A stretch of DNA of 40,344 nucleotides, taken from positions 1 through 40,344 of the forward strand of contig URRJ01000002.1 in the NCBI GenBank assembly GCA_900550205.1, given 5' to 3'. The position numbers and the translations under genes are program-made. This document shows positions 25,048 through 32,043 of this stretch, piece after piece. The notes below the pieces were generated by a model, which did not search any database, was not told where the DNA came from, and was given only the letters and a program-made list of their open reading frames with translations. The DNA is from an uncultured Collinsella sp. Lineage in GTDB: Bacteria > Actinomycetota > Coriobacteriia > Coriobacteriales > Coriobacteriaceae. The number at the start of each line of letters is the position of its first letter. The stretch's first letter is position 1.

Positions 25048-26013
25048 ATGGAGAACAAGTACGTTTGCTCCGTCGATATCGGCGGCACCAAGATTGCGAC
25101 CGCCATTATGGAGTATCCGGCTGATGGCGGCGTGCCCCATCCGGTCTTTGAAGCCGAGGTTCCCACCGAGGCCCAAGAAGGCGGCGAGGCAGTTTTCCAG
25201 CGCATCGAGGCGTCCATCAAGGCTGCTCTCGAGGCGAACCCCGATGTCGAGGTCCTCGGTATCGGTATTGGCGCCGCCGGTGTCGTCGACCCCAAGACGG
25301 GCGCCATCGCCTACGCCAACGAGATTATGCCCGGCTGGTCTGGCGTTCAGTTGGGGCCGCGTCTGCGCGAGGACCTTGGTCTTCCCGTTGCCGTGGTGGG
25401 CGACGTGCAGGCTCATGCTCTGGGCGAGGCCCACTGGGGCGTCGGCAAGGGCAAGTTCTCCGTCTTGTGTCTGGGCATCGGTACGGGCATCGGCGGCGCA
25501 TATGTCGAGAACGGCCGCGTGATGCAGGGCTTCCACGGTGCTGCCGGTCATATGGGCCACATCGAGTGCTCGGCTGCCGCCGGCATTCCCTGCGCCTGCG
25601 GGCGTTCTGGCCATCTTGAGTCGGTTGCTTCGGGCACTTCCATTGGTCGCATGTACGACGAGCGCTTTGGCCGCGTCGACCCCAGCCGTCCTTCGGTCGG
25701 TCGCGATGTGAACGACCTGTGCCGCGCGGGCGACGCAAAGGCGACTGAGGTCATCCATGACGCCGGCTTTGCACTGGGCGCCAGCTTAGGCTCGCTCGCC
25801 AACATTCTGGATCCAGAGGTCATCGTGCTTTCGGGCGGCGTGATTCACCAGGGTCCCGATTGGCGTTCGCAGACGTGGAAGGACTCGGTGCACGAGGGCT
25901 ATGCCAGCCAGGCACTCGACCCGCTTCAGGACACACCGATCCTCATCGGGTCTCTGGAGGGCGACGCGCCGCTCATTGGTGCCGCTGAGCATCTTCTTGC
26001 CTCGTTAAAGTAA
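25048..26013 (+). CDS. nanK: ROK-family sugar kinase, probable N-acetylmannosamine kinase
   Basis: Predicted to phosphorylate ManNAc at O6 with ATP. The 321-residue protein has the ROK N-terminal ATP motif VDIGGTKIA, the second lobe LGIGTGIGGAYV, and GHMGHIECSA leading into the structural zinc site IPCACGRSGHLE. The third cysteine of the usual CxCGxxGCxE is histidine here. VIVLSGGVIHQGP and a final GAAEHLLAS are also typical. By sequence alone it could be a glucokinase-like ROK enzyme. NanE and the aldolase alongside favour ManNAc. The ATG at 25048 has AAGGAGAG upstream. A longer frame to 25021 includes the ribosome site and is unlikely. Confidence 0.8.
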   Translation: MENKYVCSVDIGGTKIATAIMEYPADGGVPHPVFEAEVPTEAQEGGEAVFQRIEASIKAALEANPDVEVLGIGIGAAGVVDPKTGAIAYANEIMPGWSGVQLGPRLREDLGLPVAVVGDVQAHALGEAHWGVGKGKFSVLCLGIGTGIGGAYVENGRVMQGFHGAAGHMGHIECSAAAGIPCACGRSGHLESVASGTSIGRMYDERFGRVDPSRPSVGRDVNDLCRAGDAKATEVIHDAGFALGASLGSLANILDPEVIVLSGGVIHQGPDWRSQTWKDSVHEGYASQALDPLQDTPILIGSLEGDAPLIGAAEHLLASLK

Positions 26014-26029
26014 ACGTATCTGCTGTAGG

Positions 26030-26060
26030 AGCCTCTCGAGACAACACGCCTCGGGAGGCT
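26030..26060 (+). terminator. Hairpin between the kinase and nanE
   Basis: AGCCTCtCGAG pairs with CTCGgGAGGCT around a 9-base loop, and GTTCTGAG follows. It is terminator-like but without a run of T. Confidence 0.45.
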
Positions 26061-26083
26061 GTTCTGAGAAAGGTTGCAGCCTT

Positions 26084-26770
26084 ATGACCGTCGATCCTTT
26101 GATTCAATCCCTAAAGGGTAAGCTCGTCGTGAGCGTTCAGGCGTATATGGGCGAGCCGCTTCGTACGCCCGAGACCATGGCTCAAATGTCTCGCGCTTGC
26201 GAGCTCGGCGGCGCCGCCGCCATTCGCTGCCAGGGCCTTGCCGACATTGCCGCCATCAAGGGCCGCTGTGAGGTTCCCGTCATCGGCCTGTGGAAGGATG
26301 GGCACGAGGGCGTTTACATCACGCCGACGCTGCGTCACGCTCGCGCCTGCGTTGCTGCCGGCGCCGATATCGTGGCGATCGACGCTACCGATCGTCCGCG
26401 CCCCGATGGCAAGACGGTCGAGGACACCTTCCGCCCGCTGCACGAGGAAGGTGTGCTCCTGATGGCGGATTGTGCCACCATCGAGGACATTCGCCGCGCG
26501 GTCGATATGGGCTTCGACCTGGTATCCACCACGCTTTCTCACGGTGTCGCCGCCATCGACTGCACCATGGCCGATGGCCCCGATCTGCCGCTCCTGCGTC
26601 GGGCGACCGAGGAATTCCCCGGTCTTCCCATCATCTGCGAGGGCCGCGTGCATACGCCCGAGGAGGCTCGCGCTGCAATCGACGCTGGTGCCTGGGCTGT
26701 TGTCGTCGGCACCGCCATCACGCACCCCACGAGTATTACAAGTTGGTTCAAGGCTGCGCTTGAGGCGTAA
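26084..26770 (+). CDS. nanE: N-acylglucosamine-6-phosphate 2-epimerase
   Basis: Converts ManNAc-6-P to GlcNAc-6-P, the last dedicated step of sialic-acid catabolism before the NagA/NagB route. The 228-residue TIM barrel has the family motifs AIRCQG, PVIGLWK (catalytic lysine), VAIDATDRPRPDG (catalytic Asp region), MADCATIED and ICEGRVHTPEEA. Length and motifs are typical of NanE. The ATG at 26084 follows GAGAAAGG by about 10 bases. No nagA or nagB lies in the window, so GlcNAc-6-P must be processed by genes elsewhere. This gene closes the operon, and a T-rich terminator follows before rapZ. Confidence 0.94.
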   Translation: MTVDPLIQSLKGKLVVSVQAYMGEPLRTPETMAQMSRACELGGAAAIRCQGLADIAAIKGRCEVPVIGLWKDGHEGVYITPTLRHARACVAAGADIVAIDATDRPRPDGKTVEDTFRPLHEEGVLLMADCATIEDIRRAVDMGFDLVSTTLSHGVAAIDCTMADGPDLPLLRRATEEFPGLPIICEGRVHTPEEARAAIDAGAWAVVVGTAITHPTSITSWFKAALEA

Positions 26771-26797
26771 GACAGGCCTCGTATCCGCTCGGGGCGG

Positions 26798-26803
26798 TAT
26801 ACT
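26798..26803 (+). promoter_or_regulatory. Candidate -10 element upstream of rapZ
   Basis: TATACT differs from TATAAT at one base and lies about 70 bases before the rapZ ATG. No convincing -35 was found. Transcription from here would begin just upstream of the 26822-26858 terminator-like hairpin. Confidence 0.3.
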
Positions 26804-26821
26804 CAATAAAGGCAATTGACC

Positions 26822-26858
26822 GCGCGGGATCCGGGTTGCTGGGTCCCGCGCTTGTTTT
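26822..26858 (+). terminator. Terminator or attenuator immediately before rapZ
   Basis: GCGCGGGATCC pairs with GGGTCCCGCGC (26822-26832 with 26841-26851, one mismatch or wobble), followed by TTGTTTTT. It is a good intrinsic terminator for the nanE unit. It ends only 3 bases before the rapZ ribosome site (GGGAGG, 26861-26866), so it could also attenuate rapZ-whiA transcripts. Confidence 0.75.
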
Positions 26859-26871
26859 TGGGAGGCAACAC

Positions 26872-27792
26872 ATGCAAAAGGGAGATGCCATGGATGCGGC
26901 GGAGCGCTCGGAGCGCATCCCCGATATTGTCATCATCACCGGAATGTCCGGATCGGGCCGCACGCAGGCCATGCACGTGTTCGAGGACATGGGTTATTTT
27001 TGCATCGATAACCTGCCTCCGCGTCTCATCGCCCAGCTTGCCGAGCTCGTCGGCATCAATACGGGCGTGGGCAGGCATCTCGCCGTCACCTGCGATCTGC
27101 GTAGCCAGGGACTGTTTGACGAGTTGCTCGATGCGGTCGCCGCGCTCGAAGAGCGCGAGATGAGCTGCGACATCGTGTTCCTGGAGGCTTCTGACGAGGT
27201 GCTGATTCGTCGCTACAGCGAAAATCGCCGCCGTCATCCCATCGCCAAGCCGGGAGAGACTACGGCCGATGCCATTCAGCGCGAGCGCCTGCAGCTACAG
27301 GGCGTGCGCGATCGAGCCGATATGATTATCGACACGAGCCGTCTGCGCACCTCTGCGCTGCGTAACAAGCTACGTATGGCATTTTCCGAGCTGTCCGACC
27401 AGCAGCTCATGGACGTCCATGTGTTCTCGTTTGGCTTTAAGCACGGCATGCCCGTCGAGGCGGACATTATGATCGACGTCCGCTTCCTGCCCAATCCGTT
27501 CTACGATCCCGAGATGCGCACCATGACCGGTCTCGATAAAAAGGTCTCCGATTTTGTTCTGGACCATCCCAAGACGCAGGAGTTTTGGAAGGCTTGGACA
27601 CAGCTGCTTGATACGGTAATGCCGGGTTATATCGCGGAGGGCAAGCCACAGCTTTCTATCGCCATCGGCTGCACGGGCGGCCAGCACCGCAGCGTTGCCA
27701 TTGCCGAGGCCACGGCCCGTTACCTGGAAGGCGCTCAGTATCACGTGAGCATCTCCCACCGCGACCTGTCGCGCGCCAACACGAAGGCATAG
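26872..27792 (+). CDS. rapZ: RNase adapter / nucleotide-binding protein RapZ (YvcJ family)
   Basis: A cytosolic P-loop protein. In E. coli it controls amino-sugar synthesis through GlmZ. In Gram-positives its role is less clear. The 306-residue sequence has P-loop GMSGSGRT (24-31), with Arg in place of the usual Lys as often seen in actinobacterial members, then FEDMGYFCIDNLPP, FLEASDEVLIRRYSENRRRHP and the C-terminal IGCTGGQHRSVAIAE. Two starts are possible. 26872 has GGGAGG at 5 bases and is preferred; 26890 has AAGGGAG. The gene lies 6 bases before whiA. It sits next to genes making GlcNAc-6-P, which is suggestive, but the rapZ-whiA pairing is ancient and general. Confidence 0.92.
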   Translation: MQKGDAMDAAERSERIPDIVIITGMSGSGRTQAMHVFEDMGYFCIDNLPPRLIAQLAELVGINTGVGRHLAVTCDLRSQGLFDELLDAVAALEEREMSCDIVFLEASDEVLIRRYSENRRRHPIAKPGETTADAIQRERLQLQGVRDRADMIIDTSRLRTSALRNKLRMAFSELSDQQLMDVHVFSFGFKHGMPVEADIMIDVRFLPNPFYDPEMRTMTGLDKKVSDFVLDHPKTQEFWKAWTQLLDTVMPGYIAEGKPQLSIAIGCTGGQHRSVAIAEATARYLEGAQYHVSISHRDLSRANTKA

Positions 27793-27798
27793 GCCTGC

Positions 27799-28728
27799 AT
27801 GTCGTTTACCGCTGAGGTGCGCGACGAGCTTGCGCGCTGCGAACCCGAATGTGAATACTGCGACTTGTCGACGCTTGCCGCCCTCACGCGCGTGAGTGGT
27901 ACGCTCTCGCTTACCGGCTCTGGGCGGTATCGTTTGACGGTTGCGACTGAGACGGGAGCCGTCGCGCGCACGATGATCACGCTGACGCATCGCATCCTTA
28001 AGCTCAAAACGGAGTTCACCGTTCGCAAATCTGTCTTGCATAAGGTTCGAAACTATCTCATTACCTTGCCTGATCAGCCCGATTTGGATAAGGCTCTGGT
28101 GCTGCTGGGTATCCTCGACCGGAGGGGAGGACTTGTCGCCGGTGTGCCCCGACATATCGTTGCGCGTCCTTGCTGCAGACTTGCCTATATCCGCGGCGCG
28201 CTCATCGCGGGCGGCTTCGTGGCCGATCCACGCGGCGACTTTCATTTGGAGATCGCGGTGCAGGGCGAGCAATATGCCAAGGGGCTTTGCGACCTGTTGG
28301 AGCAGATTGGGGTCCACGCGCGTGTTAATGCACGGCGGGGGTCTTATGCCGTGTACATTAAGAGCGCCGAGGAAATCGAGCATCTTTTAAAGCTGATTGG
28401 TGCCAAGCGCAGCGTTGCCGAGATTGAGGAGGCGCGCGCGGTCAAGTTGGTTAAGAACGATGTGAACCGTCGCGTGAACGCCGAGCTCGCCAACCAGACA
28501 AGAAGCGCCGGTGCCGCCCAGCATCAGCTTGCGCTTATCGATGAGCTCGAGCAGCGTGGTCTTCGCGATGCGCTTCCGGATGCCTTGGCGGTCTTTTGCG
28601 ACCTGCGCGAGCGCTATCCCGATCTGTCACTGCGTGATTTGGGGGAGATGGCTGACCCTCCCTTGTCGAAGTCAGCCCTCTACCATCGAGTTTTGAGGCT
28701 TGAAAAGCTCATTGAAGCAAACAGGTAG
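27799..28728 (+). CDS. whiA: DNA-binding regulator WhiA
   Basis: Conserved Gram-positive regulator linked to sporulation-type septation in Streptomyces and to cell division in Bacillus. The 309-residue protein has an N-terminal LAGLIDADG-like half (SFTAEVRDELAR, RLAYIRGALIAGGFVADPRGDFHLE, YAVYIKSAEEIEHLLKLIGA) and a C-terminal helix-turn-helix (RYPDLSLRDLGEMADPPLSKSALYHRVLRLEKL). The core is complete. It lies 6 bases after rapZ without the yvcK gene that usually stands between them. A 193-base gap then leads to gap. Confidence 0.95.
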   Translation: MSFTAEVRDELARCEPECEYCDLSTLAALTRVSGTLSLTGSGRYRLTVATETGAVARTMITLTHRILKLKTEFTVRKSVLHKVRNYLITLPDQPDLDKALVLLGILDRRGGLVAGVPRHIVARPCCRLAYIRGALIAGGFVADPRGDFHLEIAVQGEQYAKGLCDLLEQIGVHARVNARRGSYAVYIKSAEEIEHLLKLIGAKRSVAEIEEARAVKLVKNDVNRRVNAELANQTRSAGAAQHQLALIDELEQRGLRDALPDALAVFCDLRERYPDLSLRDLGEMADPPLSKSALYHRVLRLEKLIEANR

Positions 28729-28773
28729 TTTAAAGTATCGACTTATATACGGATTTAACTGCTGTTTTATTCT

Positions 28774-28787
28774 TTAAAACGTTTTAA
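28774..28787 (+). promoter_or_regulatory. Perfect 14-base palindrome upstream of gap
   Basis: TTAAAACGTTTTAA is a perfect dyad of the LacI/CcpA operator type, 46 bases upstream of the presumed gap promoter. Related AAAACGTT cores occur near 16137 and 34188. Confidence 0.4.
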
Positions 28788-28803
28788 CGTAAATTTGATT
28801 TTC

Positions 28804-28849
28804 AATTTCGAGCATTCTCGTGAAATTCAAGTCAAAAAAAAGGTATATT
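28804..28849 (+). promoter_or_regulatory. Candidate gap promoter with overlapping dyad
   Basis: GTGAAA (28820-28825) and TATATT (28844-28849) with an 18-base spacer form a plausible promoter in an AT-rich gap. A dyad AATTTCGAG-CATT-CTCGTGAAATT (28804-28827) covers the -35, as a repressor operator would. The regulator is unknown. Confidence 0.45.
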
Positions 28850-28921
28850 AGGCGAGTGGTTAGTTTGTGGGCCTCAACGGCAGGCGCTGTAGCTTGCGGG
28901 GGCCTTACGAAAGGAGACACA

Positions 28922-29947
28922 ATGGCAGTAAAGGTTGCTATTAACGGCTTCGGTCGCATCGGTCGTCTGGCTTTCCGTCAGATGTTCGGTCATGAGGGCT
29001 CCGAGATCGTCGCTATCAACGACCTCACCTCTCCCGATATGCTCGCTTACCTGCTGAAGTACGACTCCACGCAGGGCAACTATGCTCGCGATCACGAGGT
29101 CGTTGCTGGCGAGGATTCCATCACCGTTGACGGCAAGGAGATCAAGATCTACAAGGAGGCCGACGCCAACAACCTGCCTTGGGGCGACCTCGACGTCGAC
29201 GTCGTTCTCGAGTGCACCGGCTTCTACACCAGCAAGGCTAAGGCTCAGGCCCACATCAACGCTGGCGCCAAGAAGGTCGTCATCTCCGCTCCGGCCGGCA
29301 GCGATCTGCCCACCATCGTGTACAACGTCAACCATGAGACGCTGACCGCTGAGGACAACATCATCTCCGCTGCTTCCTGCACCACCAACTGCCTCGCCCC
29401 GATGGCCAAGGGTCTGAACGACTTCGCTCCCATCGTGTCCGGCATCATGACCACCATCCACGCCTTCACCGGCGACCAGATGCCGCTCGACGGCCCGCAG
29501 CGCAAGGGCAACTTCCGTCGCTCCCGCGCCTGCTCCGAGAACATCGTCCCGAACACCACGGGCGCTGCCAAGGCCATCGGCCTGGTTCTCCCCGAGCTCA
29601 ACGGCAAGCTCATCGGTGCCGCCCAGCGCGTCCCGACGCCGACCGGCTCGCTGACCAACCTCTACGCCGTCGTTGACAAGAAGGTCACCGTCGACGAGGT
29701 CAACGCTGCCATGAAGGCCTACGCCGAGACCATCCCCGATACCTTCGCCTACAACGAGGACCAGATCGTCTCCCGCGACATCGTCGGCGAGACCCACGGC
29801 TCCATCTTCGACGCCACTCAGACCATGTGCTCTGATCTCGGCAACGGCCAGACCCTCGTTCAGGTTACCTCTTGGTACGACAACGAGAACTCCTACACCT
29901 CTCAGATGGTCCGCACCATCAAGTACTTCGAGAAGTTCGTTGCTTAA
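28922..29947 (+). CDS. gap: Glyceraldehyde-3-phosphate dehydrogenase
   Basis: Glycolytic enzyme oxidising glyceraldehyde-3-P with NAD+ and phosphate. The 341-residue protein has the Rossmann motif INGFGRIGR, Asp34 in AINDLT (favouring NAD over NADP), catalytic Cys153 in AASCTTNC and the family's phosphate-site segments. The ATG at 28922 has AAAGGAG upstream. A longer in-frame extension to 28820 includes promoter sequence and is not used. Codon choice is strongly biased to C-ending codons, as expected for a highly expressed gene. A strong terminator separates it from pgk, so gap can be transcribed alone. Confidence 0.98.
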   Translation: MAVKVAINGFGRIGRLAFRQMFGHEGSEIVAINDLTSPDMLAYLLKYDSTQGNYARDHEVVAGEDSITVDGKEIKIYKEADANNLPWGDLDVDVVLECTGFYTSKAKAQAHINAGAKKVVISAPAGSDLPTIVYNVNHETLTAEDNIISAASCTTNCLAPMAKGLNDFAPIVSGIMTTIHAFTGDQMPLDGPQRKGNFRRSRACSENIVPNTTGAAKAIGLVLPELNGKLIGAAQRVPTPTGSLTNLYAVVDKKVTVDEVNAAMKAYAETIPDTFAYNEDQIVSRDIVGETHGSIFDATQTMCSDLGNGQTLVQVTSWYDNENSYTSQMVRTIKYFEKFVA

Positions 29948-29986
29948 TTTAGCTTTTAGCGAATAGCTCGTTGAGCGTCTAAAGAA

Positions 29987-30031
29987 GGGCGCGGCCTCAT
30001 AGGGCTTACACCCTAGGGTCGCGCCCTTTTT
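29987..30031 (+). terminator. Terminator after gap
   Basis: GGGCGCG..CC pairs with GG..CGCGCCC, with an inner AGGG/CCCT stem, and TTTTTAT follows directly. It is a strong intrinsic terminator, and pgk begins only 57 bases later, so some read-through or a second promoter is needed. Confidence 0.85.
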
Positions 30032-30087
30032 ATAAGAAATCGTCTGCCGTAATGGGAGGCAGACACGTACGAAAGGTAGAAGCAAAC

Positions 30088-31278
30088 ATGGCCTTTACCA
30101 AGAAGACCGTCCGCGACATCGATGTCGACGGCAAGCGCGTTCTCGTCCGCGTTGACTTCAACGTGCCTATCAAGGATGGCGTCGTTGGTGACACTACCCG
30201 TATCAAGGCTGCCCTGCCCACCATCAACTATCTCGTTGAGCACAACGCTCGCGTCATCCTCATGAGCCACCTCGGCCGTCCCGATGGCACCGGCTTCCAG
30301 CCCGAGCTGTCCCTCGAGCCTGTCGCCAAGAAGCTCGCCGAGCTCTCTGGTCTCGACGTTGCCTTTGTCGCCGACACTTATGGCGAGAAGGCTGCCGAGG
30401 CTGTCGCCGCCGTCGAGCCGGGCAAGGTTCTCGTTCTCGAGAACGTCCGCTTCGATAAGCGTGAGAAGAAGAACGATCCCGAGATCGCCAAGAAGCTCGC
30501 TTCCTATGGTGACGTCTTCGTTCTCGATGCCTTCGGTACCGCTCACCGCGCCCAGGGTTCCGTCGTGGGCCCCGCCGCTTACCTGCCTGCCGTCGCTGGC
30601 TTCCTGCTTGAGAAGGAGGTCGACACGCTGACCGGCATCTTCGCCGAGCCCGAGCGCCCCTTCGTCGCTATCGTCGGCGGTTCCAAGGTTTCCTCCAAGA
30701 TCGGCGTTCTCGATCACCTCATCGACTCCGCTGACACCCTGATCATCGGTGGCGGTATGGCCTACACCTTCTTCCTGGCTCAGGGCCTGTCCGTCGGTCA
30801 GTCCCTCAAGGAAGAGGACTGGGTCGAGCGCGCTGGCGAGATGCTCAAGAAGGCCGAGGAGAAGGGCGTCAAGATCCTGCTCCCCATCGACAACCGCGTT
30901 GCCGATCACTTTGGCGAGGACGCTGTCCCCGAGGTTGTCGCTTCCGACGCTATCCCCGACGATCGTGAGGGCATGGACATCGGCCCCAAGACCGAGGAGC
31001 TTTATGCCGAGGCCGTCAAGGGCGCCAAGACCGTGTTCTGGAACGGCCCCATGGGCGTTTTCGAGTTCGACAACTTCGCTCATGGTACCCAGGCTATCGC
31101 CGAGGCTGTCGCCGAGGCCGACTGCACCTCGATCATCGGCGGTGGCGACTCTGTCGCAGCTGTCAACAAGTTTAACCTGGCCGATAAGATGAGCTGGATC
31201 TCCACCGGTGGTGGCGCTTCCATGGAGCTCGTCGAGGGTAAGGCCCTGCCCGGAGTGGAGGCGCTTCTCGATGCCTAA
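30088..31278 (+). CDS. pgk: Phosphoglycerate kinase
   Basis: Transfers phosphate from 1,3-bisphosphoglycerate to ADP. At 396 residues the length is standard. Motifs are RVLVRVDFNVPIKDG, the substrate arginine in TRIKAALPTI, HLGRPDG, VGPAAYLPAVAG, SKVSSKIGVLDHL, and the C-terminal nucleotide site GPMGVFEF and GGGDSVAAV. The ATG at 30088 has GAAAGGTAG upstream at a longer than ideal distance. It overlaps tpiA by 8 bases (ATGCCTAA). Confidence 0.98.
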   Translation: MAFTKKTVRDIDVDGKRVLVRVDFNVPIKDGVVGDTTRIKAALPTINYLVEHNARVILMSHLGRPDGTGFQPELSLEPVAKKLAELSGLDVAFVADTYGEKAAEAVAAVEPGKVLVLENVRFDKREKKNDPEIAKKLASYGDVFVLDAFGTAHRAQGSVVGPAAYLPAVAGFLLEKEVDTLTGIFAEPERPFVAIVGGSKVSSKIGVLDHLIDSADTLIIGGGMAYTFFLAQGLSVGQSLKEEDWVERAGEMLKKAEEKGVKILLPIDNRVADHFGEDAVPEVVASDAIPDDREGMDIGPKTEELYAEAVKGAKTVFWNGPMGVFEFDNFAHGTQAIAEAVAEADCTSIIGGGDSVAAVNKFNLADKMSWISTGGGASMELVEGKALPGVEALLDA

Positions 31279-32038
31279 TCGCACCCTTCTCATCGCTGGT
31301 AACTGGAAGATGAACAACGACGTCGCTGAGGCCGCCAAGCTCGCCGACGAGCTGGCTCAGGCTCTGCCCGAGGTTCCGGCTGGCGTCGAGGTGCTCGTCT
31401 GCCCTCCGACCATCGACATCACCACGGTTCATGACCGTATTCAGGCTGCCCCCATCGCCCTCGGTGCACAGAACGTGTACTGGGAGGCCAAGGGTGCCTT
31501 CACCGGTGAGTCCTCTTGCGACATGCTCAAGTCAGCTGGCTGCACTTACTGCATCATCGGTCACTCCGAGCGTCGCGACTACTTCCACGAGTCCGACGAG
31601 GATCAGAACAAGAAGGCCAAGGCTCTCGTTGCCGCCGGTCTTGTTCCCGTCTTCTGCTGCGGCGAGTCCCTCGAGGTCCGCGAGGCTGGCACCTATGTCG
31701 AGCACGTTGTGAACCAGGTCAAGGCTGGCCTTGCTGGTCTTGAGATCACCTGCCCCAAGCAGGTCGTCGTCGCCTACGAGCCCATCTGGGCCATCGGCAC
31801 CGGCAAGACCGCTACCGCCGAGGACGCTCAGGAGGTCTGCGGCGCTATCCGTGAGACCCTCAAGGAGATGTTTGGCGAGGAGCTCGCTAACGGCATCCGC
31901 GTTCTCTATGGTGGTTCTGCCAAGCCCGGCAACATCGCCGAGCTCGTCGCCAAGCCCGACGTTGACGGCGCCCTCGTGGGCGGCGCTTCGCTCAAGGCTG
32001 CCGACTTCGCCTCTATGGTCGTCAAGGCAGGCGAGTAG
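31271..32038 (+). CDS. tpiA: Triosephosphate isomerase
   Basis: Interconverts dihydroxyacetone phosphate and glyceraldehyde-3-P. The 255-residue TIM barrel has the N-terminal AGNWKMN lysine, IIGHSERR with the catalytic histidine, YEPIWAIGTGK with the catalytic glutamate, and the phosphate-binding YGGSAKPGN and VGGASL. The start is set by GGAGTGGAGG inside the pgk end. gpmI follows after 5 bases, so pgk-tpiA-gpmI form one operon. Confidence 0.98.
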   Translation: MPNRTLLIAGNWKMNNDVAEAAKLADELAQALPEVPAGVEVLVCPPTIDITTVHDRIQAAPIALGAQNVYWEAKGAFTGESSCDMLKSAGCTYCIIGHSERRDYFHESDEDQNKKAKALVAAGLVPVFCCGESLEVREAGTYVEHVVNQVKAGLAGLEITCPKQVVVAYEPIWAIGTGKTATAEDAQEVCGAIRETLKEMFGEELANGIRVLYGGSAKPGNIAELVAKPDVDGALVGGASLKAADFASMVVKAGE

Positions 32039-32043
32039 GACAT

